Numbered from the stretch's first letter, positions 16,932 through 24,966 are shown. The stretch: DNA of 64,000 nucleotides from Saccharospirillum sp040881935 (GCF_040881935.1 NZ_JBBECH010000051.1:1-64000), one strand, 5' to 3'. The notes: generated from the letters alone by a model not told the origin. Numbers and translations: made by a program.

Positions 16932-17699
16932 ATGACTTCGAAACCTGAATCTATGAAAAAAGAAGTAGCTGCTTTGGTCGCAAAGGGTGACCTTCTCTAT
17001 TACGCAATGATTGATGACACCCGAGGTCTGCCTGAAAACATAGAGAAGAAGCTTAAAGAAAAAAAGATAAAGCTGCCAAATTTTAAAACAGAATACGATA
17101 CTTGGTACTCAGAAGCACATGCTGTTATCAAGCAAGTGCTACCAGATCGACTGGTCGATTTCGTTAAGCAGTATAAAGATGAAAAAAGGAAAGAAATTGA
17201 CTTTCTCACCTATGGTATAGCTGACTATTTGCTAGGGTTGAGAACTACTAGGTATGGTGGCTCAGAAGTTGTCGCGGATGGTTCTGCCGCAATTGCCAAG
17301 ATGCAGATACAAAACTCAATTTTAGAAGCTGCGGCAAAGAGATTTGAAAGTTCTCTTTTCGATATTCAAGAAGTACTACAAGCTGATATGTTCGATTCCG
17401 AACTTGAAGCAGCTCGTGAGCTGGCTAAAAAGGGCTTCGTAAGAGGCGGAGGTGCCATTGCTGGAGTCGTTTTGGAAAAGCACCTTGGTCATGTTTGTGA
17501 AATGCACGGGCATAAGTCTCGAAAAAAGCATCCTTCTATTTCCGACTATTACCAACTTCTAAAAGAAAACGAAATCATTGATACACCCAAGTGGCGTTTT
17601 ATCCAGCACCTTGGCGATTTAAGAAATTTATGTGATCACAGCAAAGATCGTGATCCAACGAAAGAGGATGTATTTGAACTTGTTGAAGGTGTAGAATAA
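16932..17699 (+). CDS. Cassette-borne hypothetical protein with a HEPN-like C-terminus
   Basis: A 255-residue soluble protein, AT-rich and lysine-rich, with no family I can name with certainty. The N-terminal two thirds are helical. The C-terminal segment (about residues 180-252) runs LEKHLGHVCEMHG .. ISDYYQLLKENEIID .. LGDLRNLCDHSK. The RNLCDH string has the R-x4-H spacing of HEPN domains, and the preceding pattern resembles DUF4145-type HEPN proteins. HEPN proteins are often RNases in toxin or phage-defence systems, which would suit an integron cassette. Function remains inference. It is followed 27 bp later by an attC-like site. Confidence 0.6.
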   Translation: MTSKPESMKKEVAALVAKGDLLYYAMIDDTRGLPENIEKKLKEKKIKLPNFKTEYDTWYSEAHAVIKQVLPDRLVDFVKQYKDEKRKEIDFLTYGIADYLLGLRTTRYGGSEVVADGSAAIAKMQIQNSILEAAAKRFESSLFDIQEVLQADMFDSELEAARELAKKGFVRGGGAIAGVVLEKHLGHVCEMHGHKSRKKHPSISDYYQLLKENEIIDTPKWRFIQHLGDLRNLCDHSKDRDPTKEDVFELVEGVE

Positions 17700-17725
17700 G
17701 TCATTAAAACAGTGTTCTAAGTGTC

Positions 17726-17809
17726 TTATAGCAAGGCCAGGCACGGCGACGGCTTTTTCGTTGCGGCTTCGCCTCCACTACAAAACCGCGCGTGCTGGCG
17801 GCGTTATGC
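17726..17809 (+). repeat. attC-like site A
   Basis: Left arm TATAGCAAGGCCAGGCACGG and right arm CGCGTGCTGGCGGCGTTATG pair imperfectly (GCCAG-GCACG-GCG against CGC-CGTGC-CTGGC), with a second stem in the loop. The first core is degenerate (TAGCAAG rather than TAACAAG). It lies between two plus-strand cassette genes. Confidence 0.6.
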
Positions 17810-17825
17810 ATATACGAGGATTCTG

Positions 17826-18209
17826 ATGAAATTTGCTTTTGTAGCCCTGTGTAGTGTCCTTATGCTTGGTTGTGTCTCAACACACATGAAGCAGTACTTG
17901 GGCAAGGATATTAGAGAGGTCGTTCTAGACACTGGGCCTCCGGTGAACGCAATGGATATGGAAGGTGGAGTACGTGCGTTTCAGTTTAGGTGGGGAGGAG
18001 GAACTTATCGCGTCCCTACCACTACCATAACAACCGGCAGTGTAAGCACTTATGGTAACTCTGCATGGTTTAACTCTACTTCAATCACTTCGGGTGGCGG
18101 CGTTGTTCATAGTGAAGGCTGTTTAGTAAGCTATCTAACAGAATGGGACGATGTTCGAGAAACTTGGGTTGTAAGAGATATTAGGTATCCGAAGCGACTA
18201 GTATGTTAA
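17826..18209 (+). CDS. Cassette-borne small lipoprotein of unknown function
   Basis: A 127-residue protein with a lipoprotein signal, KFAFVALCSVLMLGC (lipobox L-M-L-G-C, residues 13-17). The frame is open to 17721 through the attC site, but the ATG at 17826 starts the signal and has GAGGAT upstream. The mature part carries GKDIREVVLDTGPP and ends with CLVSYLTEW..W.VRDIRYP, a pattern found in small SmpA/OmlA-like or tlpA-type lipoproteins where D-x-GPP is common; this is a weak resemblance. It is bounded on both sides by attC-like sites. Confidence 0.7.
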   Translation: MKFAFVALCSVLMLGCVSTHMKQYLGKDIREVVLDTGPPVNAMDMEGGVRAFQFRWGGGTYRVPTTTITTGSVSTYGNSAWFNSTSITSGGGVVHSEGCLVSYLTEWDDVRETWVVRDIRYPKRLVC

Positions 18210-18213
18210 AAGT

Positions 18214-18298
18214 GCATAACCAGCCAAGCCAGCGGACATATTTTTGCATCGCTGCGCTCAAAACGCAAAAATATGCCGCTGCTTAGGGGCGTTATAAC
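18214..18298 (+). repeat. attC-like site B
   Basis: The best of the sites. GCATAACCAGCCAAGCCAGC on the left pairs with GCTGCTTAGGGGCGTTATAA on the right, extended by a long inner stem ACATATTTTTGC / GCAAAAATATGC and a GCTGCG loop. The end cores ATAAC and GTTAT face each other, as expected of integron attC sites. Confidence 0.75.
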
Positions 18299-18330
18299 GA
18301 AGTCGGGACCTAGGCTACGGAGAATCGGAA

Positions 18331-19146
18331 ATGAGGTGGTTTTTATCAGGCGCTGCTGCAGTACTTTTAGTTGTGATTTCGGCGCTTTCCTATTTTGCCT
18401 TTACTGCACAGCTAGGCTCCCAGTTTTTAGGGGTCTTTCAGATACTTGCCCCCAGCCTCGCAACAATATTAACGGCTGTCGTTGCTCTGATGATTTACGC
18501 ATCTCAACAAGCAACTCAGCGACTCTGGCTTGATGCAAAGCAGGATGATGAAAAGGCGAGACTTGCCTCAACCATTTACAAAGAGATCAAGTCAGCTGAA
18601 AACGCCATAGAAAAAATAAGGGCGAAGAATATCGAGAAGATTCAGAGATATGGGCCAAACAGTTTTTCATTGATCAATGAAACAGCACCTCCAATTCTTC
18701 CATATGAATCATGGACAAAGAACAAACACCTATTTGTTGGAGCTTTATCTTCGGAGCATTTCGATACAATCGATCAGTCATTCGAGGCTGCCATTCAAGC
18801 TGAGGACTGCCGAGCCTGGGCTTTAGACCTCTTTCGGTATCAAGCACAAGAAAAAGCAAGAGCCAGGGTTGACGCGGTAAATTCGTTAACCAAGGAGTTA
18901 GTTGTCGAACGGCTGAGAGCTTCCAAAGGTCATCCTACCGTACCAGGTCTTCTTGACGACGGGATTGACAACATTAAGGACGCTTGCGAGAAAGAATTCT
19001 ATCGTTTGACCAGTTTACCGAGTGAGATCTTTGTTCCAAAAGAACTGGGTGATCGTGCAGAGCAGGCCCTCGGATCATTTAAACCTATTATCAATACGCC
19101 TGCTGGACAGGCACTCAAACAGCTTTGTCGGGGCTATTCATTATAA
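18331..19146 (+). CDS. Cassette-borne membrane protein of unknown function
   Basis: A 271-residue protein with two N-terminal transmembrane helices (about residues 5-25 and 35-58), followed by a cytoplasmic helical domain beginning DAKQDDEKARLASTIYKEIK. This resembles membrane-anchored proteins often found in integron cassettes and phage-defence loci, but no catalytic motif is visible. It overlaps the start of attC-like site C at its stop codon. AT-rich relative to the chromosome. Confidence 0.65.
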   Translation: MRWFLSGAAAVLLVVISALSYFAFTAQLGSQFLGVFQILAPSLATILTAVVALMIYASQQATQRLWLDAKQDDEKARLASTIYKEIKSAENAIEKIRAKNIEKIQRYGPNSFSLINETAPPILPYESWTKNKHLFVGALSSEHFDTIDQSFEAAIQAEDCRAWALDLFRYQAQEKARARVDAVNSLTKELVVERLRASKGHPTVPGLLDDGIDNIKDACEKEFYRLTSLPSEIFVPKELGDRAEQALGSFKPIINTPAGQALKQLCRGYSL

Positions 19147-19224
19147 CCAGCGCAGGCACAGCGACGCCCTTTCCATTGCGCCTTCGACTCCATTGCAAGG
19201 GCGCGCATGCTGCGAGCGTTAAAT
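19141..19224 (+). repeat. attC-like site C
   Basis: TATAACCAGCGCAGGCACAG on the left and GCATGCTGCGAGCGTTAAAT on the right. The right core GTTAAAT fits the GTTRRRY consensus exactly. CCCTTTCCATTGCG pairs with CCATTGCAAGGG-type sequence in the loop. It shares CAGGCACRGCGACG with site A and with the window's first bases. It is the last site of the array before a RAYT relic. Confidence 0.7.
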
Positions 19225-19250
19225 TTCAAGGGGATAGTATGGACCAGAAT

Positions 19251-20035
19251 GGACAGGCAACTTAGTGAAGGAATAGAAAACAGCCATACATCGAATCAGT
19301 AGTTTGCAAAACAGTACCGCCGATTCATGTCAGTCTGGGAAATTGGGTAAAATTGGCAGATTTTCACGATTTTCAGGCACGTAAGTGCCTCAGGTAGCCC
19401 TGTGATTTAATATTGCGGGAGGTTCTGGCTAAGTAAGTTGCGCAGCCAATGCTAATCCGGGCGTTCGTCGGTATCCGAACTGCTGACACTTTGCTTTAAT
19501 GGAGATTGCAGTGCCAACCAGCGCTTTAAACTGGCTTTCAAAGTGCTGAGTGTTATAGACCCAGTGCTCGATATCGATATTAAGGCGTTCGAGAATGGGT
19601 GGAAGGGTCTGTGTGATGCTTCCGCGTTTGCCGCTGCGGATCTGTCGACCGGTCCAATCAAGCAGTTCCAGGTAGTCCTACAGCCGAAAGGGCAAACCTT
19701 CGGGCATGTCTTGCCGAGGGTAGCCAACAAACGGAAATAAGGGTTTCGGCTGTTTGGGTTCTGTGGCTTCCGGTTCCTCTTTGGCGGTATCGATCCGCTG
19801 TTTGGCCGAGGTGAATTCTGACGCTTCCGGTGTGCTGGCCATACAAGCCCGGACAGGGTTAAGGTCTACATAGGCCAGGCAGGTTGCCAGGGCGGTTTCA
19901 TCCAGTAAAGCCTGGGATTTGAACCGGGCTTCCCAGAAGCGTCAAGTACAGCCGTCTTCTGCATTGGCTTGCCGGGCGATGTCTTCATTCAGGGCTTTCA
20001 TGAACCAGCTGATCGACATCAGACGCTCACGCTAG
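19251..20035 (-). pseudogene. RAYT/IS200-like (Y1) transposase relic, C-terminal half
   Basis: Translation of the minus strand from about 20030 gives SISWFMKALNEDIARQANAE, an internal TGA, RFWEARFKSQALLDETALAT, CLAYVDLNPVRACMA and a C-terminal domain down to 19280. The YVDLNP segment is typical of REP-associated tyrosine transposases. The N-terminal HUH half is absent, and at least one stop and further damage interrupt the rest. Both ends carry the short motif GGACAGGCA..TTAGTG (19251-19267 and 20043-20059), which may be the element's boundary sequence. Confidence 0.75.
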
Positions 20036-20274
20036 CCACATAGGACAGGCACCTTAGTGAATAGTAGAAAAATCCAGTCTTATTTAAAAGTCTGAAAGCG
20101 AATGGAAACAGGTTGGCGAGCTAGCGAAAATAGGTTCTGCGGGAGAAGTAAAGCATTCGTCAGAAAACCACAGGAATCCCTGTGTAGGTTACAGCGGCCG
20201 GCCGGTACCTCCCTTGATTGAGGCCGGCAGCCAACAGTCGAGTTCGAAAACAATCCTCCACTTAATGTCGAGAC

Positions 20275-20598
20275 TCAGCCAAAATAGTCCTCCATCCACT
20301 GCACCAGTTTCCGGGTGTCCAATTCGGACAACGCCATACTCTGAAAATCATCACCGGCCTCCTGTTCGATCGTAATAAACTGATACAACAACTGGCCGGG
20401 CTGCTCGTCATGGAGAATCAGCATGATACGGCGACGTGTCCGGTGACAGTCAATGGTCAGTACATCTGCCGGAATTCCGGCGTCACGCATTTTGCGGCGG
20501 ACCCCAATGACCGGGTTGATGTGTTCGTGACTGGCCTGGATGCGAGCATGGGCATCGCTGGCTGCATCAGATAGCATTTTCAGGGGATTTTCGGGCAT
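20275..20598 (-). CDS. Hypothetical protein, 107 aa
   Basis: A small soluble protein not assigned to a named family. The N-terminus is helical (residues 1-40). The middle VLTIDCHRTRRRIMLILHDE looks like two beta strands, and it ends with LVQWMEDYFG. The coding potential is supported by GC-rich codon use and by regular alternation of hydrophobic residues. No motif indicates function. It stands alone between repeat elements. Confidence 0.55.
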   Translation of the reverse strand: MPENPLKMLSDAASDAHARIQASHEHINPVIGVRRKMRDAGIPADVLTIDCHRTRRRIMLILHDEQPGQLLYQFITIEQEAGDDFQSMALSELDTRKLVQWMEDYFG

Positions 20599-20693
20599 GC
20601 TCGGGCTCGCTGGTCGTCGTTGACAGGTTTGATGAGCCGCTCAGGGTAGCCCAATGAAACCTGGTTAGGCAAACAGCGGGGATAGACATCGCT

Positions 20694-20892
20694 CACAATG
20701 GACAGGCACAGCAGTGCGGTTCGGATCTGTGCGGGGGGTGCCTGCCGGGCGACCGGCATTCCTACCGCGACCCTCAGAGTTAATTAGATAGCTATCAAAG
20801 GTTAGGTCACGATAGCTTTGGTTGATGATATAGGGGTGGGTGTCCCAGTTTTCCGGTTGTTTCTGATTCAGGTCTTTGCCAGTTGTTTTTTG
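20694..20892. repeat. 199-bp direct repeat, left copy
   Basis: This block is nearly identical (one difference seen, TTTTCC versus TTTCCC) to 22505-22703. It begins ACAATGGACAGGCACAGCAG and ends at TTGCCAGTTGTTTTTTG. It includes the last codons of the wzz-like gene, so the right copy carries an orphan 3' end of that gene. Confidence 0.95.
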
Positions 20893-21551
20893 CGCTTATA
20901 AATCGCATTGCGAATGAGTACGTAAAAAACGCCAACCATTCCACCCAGGAAAACAGACATGACCAGAATCAGCGCTATATTCGGGGAGGATTTTGAGATT
21001 GAGAGGTTGTCAAAGGATACGGCGCTGATGTCATTTTCTTCAATCGCTGCAATAACTCGTTTTGCATTCAGCATGTTGGCTGCCACTCTTTCGGTACCAA
21101 GCAATGCGGGTGTAAGTTCATTTTGAATGACGTTGAGTTCTGCCTTCGCTTGTTTCAGGACAGTTTCAGTGACAGATTCTTCAAATCCAGATAGGGTCTG
21201 TTCGTACTCTTCCATGCTGTCCGGATTCAGGGTGGTTTGAATCAGGGTACTGTTTTGGCCTTTGCTCCAATCCGAACCTGCAACCTTGAGGACACGTTGT
21301 GAACCTTCGGAGTTTAAGCATCCCGCTACCCCTGGGCTTTGCTCGCACAGTTGTAGGCTGCCCACGGAATGAACATTGATGGAATAAGAAGCACTGATAC
21401 TGTATTTGACGGATGCTAACTGGGTGTATCCAAAAGCCATTGAAATGGCGATAGCAACACAGCCGAGAATCCACCACTTTCCATCCCATAGGGTTTCGAA
21501 AAGTTCAAACAAGTCGATTTCGTCATCGTAAGAAGGCCGGGTATCGGACAT
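20868..21551 (-). CDS. Wzz/chain-length-determinant-like membrane protein
   Basis: A 227-residue inner-membrane protein with the Wzz architecture. A short cytoplasmic N-terminus with DEIDLFELFETLWDGKWWIL leads into helix 1 (about residues 30-48), then comes a periplasmic domain, a second helix near 193-213 and a basic KRKKQ tail. Wzz proteins set polysaccharide chain length. It is shorter than the common 300-350 residues, so the periplasmic part is reduced. No other polysaccharide genes are close. The ATG at 21551 shares its A with the stop of the upstream small gene. The frame to 21641 is not the start. Confidence 0.8.
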   Translation of the reverse strand: MSDTRPSYDDEIDLFELFETLWDGKWWILGCVAIAISMAFGYTQLASVKYSISASYSINVHSVGSLQLCEQSPGVAGCLNSEGSQRVLKVAGSDWSKGQNSTLIQTTLNPDSMEEYEQTLSGFEESVTETVLKQAKAELNVIQNELTPALLGTERVAANMLNAKRVIAAIEENDISAVSFDNLSISKSSPNIALILVMSVFLGGMVGVFYVLIRNAIYKRKKQLAKT

Positions 21552-21799
21552 TACAGATCTCCCGTTATCACTGCGATTAACGCATAGAGTGAGACGACGC
21601 AACCTGCGGCCAGTGAGACTATTAAAAGTTTTGCGCCCCACGTGTAACGCTTTCTGTTTCCGGTATTACGTTCGGGGGGGAGTAGAAAGACGAGCCACGG
21701 TATATATCCGAAAATCAATGATTCATCGGAAATGTAAATCATGCAACCACGGTTGTAAACCAGGAAGAAGATCTTTCGCCAGATGGGGAATGGCGTCAA
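21551..21799 (-). CDS. Small membrane protein upstream of wzz-like gene
   Basis: An 82-residue protein with two hydrophobic segments (about residues 28-42 and 56-78) separated by a basic loop, ERNTGNRKRYTWGAK. It ends in TAATG, overlapping the wzz-like start, so the two are translationally coupled. I do not recognise a family. The exact start is uncertain; a Met at residue 20 could also serve. Confidence 0.5.
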   Translation of the reverse strand: MTPFPIWRKIFFLVYNRGCMIYISDESLIFGYIPWLVFLLPPERNTGNRKRYTWGAKLLIVSLAAGCVVSLYALIAVITGDL

Positions 21800-21905
21800 T
21801 GACCTTCTTTTTGCTCCGATGACCGAGATTGCCCAGCCACTGTATGAGACGGGTGTCAGATCAGCTCAGTAGCCTCCATTCCATAGCAGCGCCTGCTGAC
21901 TGGCG

Positions 21906-22178
21906 TTATGGCTTTTGGTCGTAATGGCCTCCAATGGCAAAGGTATAGACGTAGTGATCGTCAAATTTGTAAATCACACGATCTCTTTGGGAGATTCGCC
22001 GGGACCAAAAACCAGTAAGGCTATGCTTTAGTTGCTCGGGCTTTCCCAAGCCTGTTGCGGGGTCGGCGCGGAGCATTTCTTTTAATAGTTTGCAGAGCGA
22101 TTTGTGCAGCTTCTTGTCCTGTTCTCGGAGCTGTTCATAGGTAGCCCAGGTACTGTCTTCAAAGACCAGTGATCTCAT
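21906..22178 (-). CDS. Txe/YoeB family addiction-module toxin
   Basis: A 90-residue ribosome-dependent mRNA endonuclease of the YoeB family. Family features are the N-terminal LVFEDSTWATYEQLREQDKK, GKPEQLKHSLTGFWSRRIS and the C-terminal RVIYKF..YVYTFAIGGHYD, including the catalytic His-Tyr end. The start at 22178 overlaps the antitoxin by 20 bases and has GAGG upstream; longer in-frame starts at 22190 and 22220 lie deeper inside the antitoxin gene. Confidence 0.93.
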   Translation of the reverse strand: MRSLVFEDSTWATYEQLREQDKKLHKSLCKLLKEMLRADPATGLGKPEQLKHSLTGFWSRRISQRDRVIYKFDDHYVYTFAIGGHYDQKP

Positions 22179-22431
22179 TGATTTCCTCATCCTTGGGGGT
22201 ATACCCAGCGCTTCGGGCATGGGTGGCTGCCGATTCTGACAACTGGCGCATCAGGCTGGTATTTTGAAGTACATACAAAGTTTCTTGTTCCCGCTCCCAG
22301 TCGTCGGCGCTCATTACCACGAACGCTTCGCCGGAGCGACGAGTCACTTTCAGTGGGGTATGGTTGCTAACTGCTTGTTCTACAAAAGTTTTTAGGTTGT
22401 CTCTGAATTGGTTTACGCTGACAGAGTCCAT
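22159..22431 (-). CDS. Phd/YefM family antitoxin
   Basis: A 90-residue antitoxin pairing with the YoeB-type toxin. The N-terminal DNA-binding fold has SVNQFRDNLKTFVEQAVSN, LKVTRRSGEAFVVMSADDWE is the YefM signature, and the acidic C-terminus would wrap the toxin. The promoter region carries a palindromic operator at 22447-22465. Confidence 0.93.
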   Translation of the reverse strand: MDSVSVNQFRDNLKTFVEQAVSNHTPLKVTRRSGEAFVVMSADDWEREQETLYVLQNTSLMRQLSESAATHARSAGYTPKDEEINEITGL

Positions 22432-22446
22432 TGGGTTTTCCTCAAT

Positions 22447-22465
22447 TGTACGGTGTTTCCGTACA
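22447..22465. promoter_or_regulatory. Operator palindrome of the yefM-yoeB-like module
   Basis: TGTACGG-5-CCGTACA lies just upstream of the antitoxin start. YefM-type antitoxins autoregulate through TGTACA palindromes, so this fits well. Confidence 0.65.
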
Positions 22466-22504
22466 TCTTATCGGCCAGGCCATAGCAAATCAATAGCAAC
22501 GAGC

Positions 22505-22703
22505 CACAATGGACAGGCACAGCAGTGCGGTTCGGATCTGTGCGGGGGGTGCCTGCCGGGCGACCGGCATTCCTACCGCGACCCTCAGAGTTAATTAGAT
22601 AGCTATCAAAGGTTAGGTCACGATAGCTTTGGTTGATGATATAGGGGTGGGTGTCCCAGTTTCCCGGTTGTTTCTGATTCAGGTCTTTGCCAGTTGTTTT
22701 TTG
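22505..22703. repeat. 199-bp direct repeat, right copy
   Basis: Near-identical to 20694-20892 and in the same orientation. The two copies bracket the wzz-like gene, the small membrane gene and the YefM/YoeB module. Directly after it, at 22714-22730, the GGACAGGCAC..TAGTG motif occurs again. Confidence 0.95.
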
Positions 22704-22799
22704 GAACCAAATAGGACAGGCACTGTAGTGTTGGTCAGCTCGGTTATCCGGTTTTCACTCCAACCGTGCCGGTGCTCATAGTCGTTGCCATTGTTGGAA

Positions 22800-22820
22800 A
22801 GTGATACTATAGTGATACTA
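22800..22820. promoter_or_regulatory. Tandem operator half-sites upstream of the Phd/ParE module
   Basis: AGTGATACTAT occurs twice in direct tandem 24-44 bp before the antitoxin start. The spacing of about one DNA turn suggests cooperative binding by the antitoxin. Confidence 0.5.
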
Positions 22821-22843
22821 ATGGTTTGATTAAGGGGGACCCA

Positions 22844-23101
22844 ATGAAAGTTGAGCTTGTAACGAACCTAAAGCGCCAAGCTACTAAGATTCTGGCAGAT
22901 CTGCATGTGTCTAAAGAACCGATACTGATTACTGAACATGGTCAGCCATCCGCATACCTTGTCGATGTGCAGGATTACGAGTTTATGCAGCGTCGCCTAG
23001 AGCTGCTTGAGGGGCTTTCGCGGGGAGAGCGTGCTGTACTTGAGGGAAGAACGTACAGCCAAAGTGAGGCCAAAGAGAAAATGAGCAAATGGTTGAAGTA
23101 A
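22844..23101 (+). CDS. Phd/YefM family antitoxin (ParE partner)
   Basis: An 85-residue antitoxin. KRQATKILADLHVSKEPILI followed by TEHGQPSAYLVDVQDYE is the type II Phd/YefM DNA-binding fold, and the C-terminal RTYSQSEAKEKMSKWLK is the toxin-binding tail. The start is the ATG at 22844 with GGGGGA upstream, not the in-frame 22826. It overlaps the toxin gene by 13 bases. Confidence 0.9.
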   Translation: MKVELVTNLKRQATKILADLHVSKEPILITEHGQPSAYLVDVQDYEFMQRRLELLEGLSRGERAVLEGRTYSQSEAKEKMSKWLK

Positions 23102-23391
23102 TATGGACGGAGCCTGCACTTCAAGAGTTGGATGCCATTGCTGAGTACATTGCACTGGATAATCCGGTTGCCGCAAGTCATCTGGTCCGAGCTGTTTTTG
23201 ATAAGACCGAACGTTTAGAAAATTTCCCCCAATCAGGGCGAATTCCTCCAGAGCTCCCTAATTCGGTATACAGGGAGGTAGTGATTCCACCGTGTCGCAT
23301 TTTTTATCGCGAAGATGAAAAGCGAGTTCTTGTCCTTTATGTCATGCGAGAGGAGCGACAGCTTCGTGCCTTCATGCTTGTGAACAGCTAA
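23089..23391 (+). CDS. RelE/ParE family toxin
   Basis: A 100-residue ParE-type toxin: WTEPALQELDAIAEYIALDN, FDKTERLENFPQSGRIPPEL, VVIPPCRIFYRED and VLYVMREERQL are the standard blocks. ParE toxins poison gyrase, while RelE members cleave mRNA; the sequence favours ParE. Its start lies within the antitoxin gene, giving a coupled module. Confidence 0.9.
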   Translation: MVEVIWTEPALQELDAIAEYIALDNPVAASHLVRAVFDKTERLENFPQSGRIPPELPNSVYREVVIPPCRIFYREDEKRVLVLYVMREERQLRAFMLVNS

Positions 23392-23526
23392 CCAGACCAC
23401 ATTGACCGCATAGGACAGGCGTCTTAGTAATGTCGTTGTGCGGCTCTGCAGCAAGTCTGATTGCGAACATTACCGTGCGTGTTAGAGTTCGCTGTCTGCA
23501 CTGTCTATCCCTGGAGAACAACCACC

Positions 23527-24444
23527 ATGAACACCACTCTCACACCTTACCCAATCGGCACTCCCGGCACCCCCTGGGGCGACACTGAACGCGCTGAGTG
23601 GTTGGCAGCACAAACCCAGCAGCGCAGCTACGAGGCCGAAGTGTTGAGTGTGATCGAGGGCCTGCGCACGCGCTTCGATGTGGAAGAGTATGGCTGTCTG
23701 GACTATGGCGCTGAACGGTATCCGCTGATGGCGATTCGCAGTCGCGACTGGCGTGATGATTTGCCCGTTGTGTTGATAACCGGTGGGGTACACGGTTACG
23801 AAACCAGTGGTGTGCACGGTGCGCTGCAGTTCGTTGATCGATATGCGGCGGACTATGCGGGTCGCGTTAACTGGCTGGTTGTGCCCTGTGTCAGCCCCTG
23901 GGCGTATGAGCGCATTCATCGCTGGAACCCGAACGCTATTGACCCGAACCGGTCGTTCCGCGACGACAGCCCGGCTCAAGAGTCTGCGGCACTGATGGAA
24001 TTGGTAGCGCCCCTACGCGAACGGGTGCTGATGCATATCGATCTGCACGAGACCACCGATACCGACGAAACCGAGTTTCGACCGGCGCTGGCGTCGCGCG
24101 ACGGCGAGCCGTTTAAGCCAGGCGAGATTCCCGATGGTTTCTATCTGGTCGATGACAGCGAGAACCCGCAGCCTGAGTTCCAGCAGGCGGTAATCAACGC
24201 GGTGGAGCAAGTCACGCATATTGCTCCGGCTGATGATAGCGGCGAGATTATAGGATCACCCGTGATTGCTCGGGGTGTTATTCAGTACCCACTCAGGCAG
24301 CTTGGCTTGTGTGCCGGCTTTACCAGCGCGCCTTACAAAACCACCACCGAGGTTTACCCCGATAGCCCCCGTGCGACCTCGGCGCAATGCAATGCCGCCC
24401 AGGTCGCTGCTGTATGTGCAGCAATTGATTACGTGTTGGGGTGA
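23527..24444 (+). CDS. M14 family zinc carboxypeptidase-like protein
   Basis: A 305-residue cytosolic protein of the M14 metallopeptidase superfamily. VVLITGGVHGYETSGVHGAL (about residues 80-99) supplies the H-x-x-E zinc pair, NPNAIDPNRSFRD the conserved arginine loop, and MHIDLHETTDTD the third zinc histidine. The start at 23527 follows GGAGAACAACC. It may act on a peptide or N-acyl amino acid. It has no operon partners and is convergent with the VOC gene, sharing an inverted repeat at their ends. Confidence 0.82.
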   Translation: MNTTLTPYPIGTPGTPWGDTERAEWLAAQTQQRSYEAEVLSVIEGLRTRFDVEEYGCLDYGAERYPLMAIRSRDWRDDLPVVLITGGVHGYETSGVHGALQFVDRYAADYAGRVNWLVVPCVSPWAYERIHRWNPNAIDPNRSFRDDSPAQESAALMELVAPLRERVLMHIDLHETTDTDETEFRPALASRDGEPFKPGEIPDGFYLVDDSENPQPEFQQAVINAVEQVTHIAPADDSGEIIGSPVIARGVIQYPLRQLGLCAGFTSAPYKTTTEVYPDSPRATSAQCNAAQVAAVCAAIDYVLG

Positions 24445-24553
24445 AAAGGCTCGGGGTGGTGATCTCGCCCGAGCTAGAGCCTGGTTCGGCAGACACCAGA
24501 GAGACCGCCGAAATTGACGACTTTGACCATAATGGTTAATTGATTCCGGCTCT

Positions 24554-24595
24554 ATTGGTGCAAACGCTCTGGTCGATCAGAGCATCTGCACCAAT
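24554..24595. terminator. Bidirectional hairpin between the convergent M14 and VOC genes
   Basis: ATTGGTGCA..GCTCTG, a short loop, and CAGAGC..TGCACCAAT form a two-part stem of 9 and 6 bp. It overlaps the last codons of the VOC gene. No long T tract is present on either side. Confidence 0.55.
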
Positions 24596-24966
24596 TGAAT
24601 GTTGTTTCCGCAGGTGTCATCCAGAACGGCCATCATCACTGGGCCTACTACTTTTGGTGACATTGTGAATTGAACCCCAAGTTCCGAAAGCCGTTGGTGC
24701 TCACTTTCAAGATCCTCTACGGCAAAGGAGGTCCAGGGGATTCCAGCATCGCTGAGTGCTTTTTGATACACTTTGGCGGGTTCAAATGCCATGGGTTCGA
24801 GCAATAACTCTACTCCGTTTTGCTCCTTTGGAGAGACCACCGTTAGCCATTTATGCTCACCCACCGGAATTTCCGTTTTTTTAATAAACCCCAGTTTCTC
24901 GGTATAAAAGGCCAATGCTTTTTCCTGATTATCAACAGGAACACTGGTTACATGGATTCTGATCAT
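24577..24966 (-). CDS. VOC (glyoxalase/bleomycin resistance) family protein
   Basis: A 129-residue protein made of two VOC beta-alpha-beta-beta-beta modules. IRIHVTSVPVDNQEKALAFY is the first module with its conserved YTEKLGF, and VQFTMSPKVVGPVMMAVLDD carries the second. The likely final metal ligand region is DTCGNNIQL. The start at MIRIHV (24966) is preferred over 24996. The neighbouring AraC-like regulator transcribed the same way often accompanies VOC genes. Confidence 0.85.
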   Translation of the reverse strand: MIRIHVTSVPVDNQEKALAFYTEKLGFIKKTEIPVGEHKWLTVVSPKEQNGVELLLEPMAFEPAKVYQKALSDAGIPWTSFAVEDLESEHQRLSELGVQFTMSPKVVGPVMMAVLDDTCGNNIQLVQML

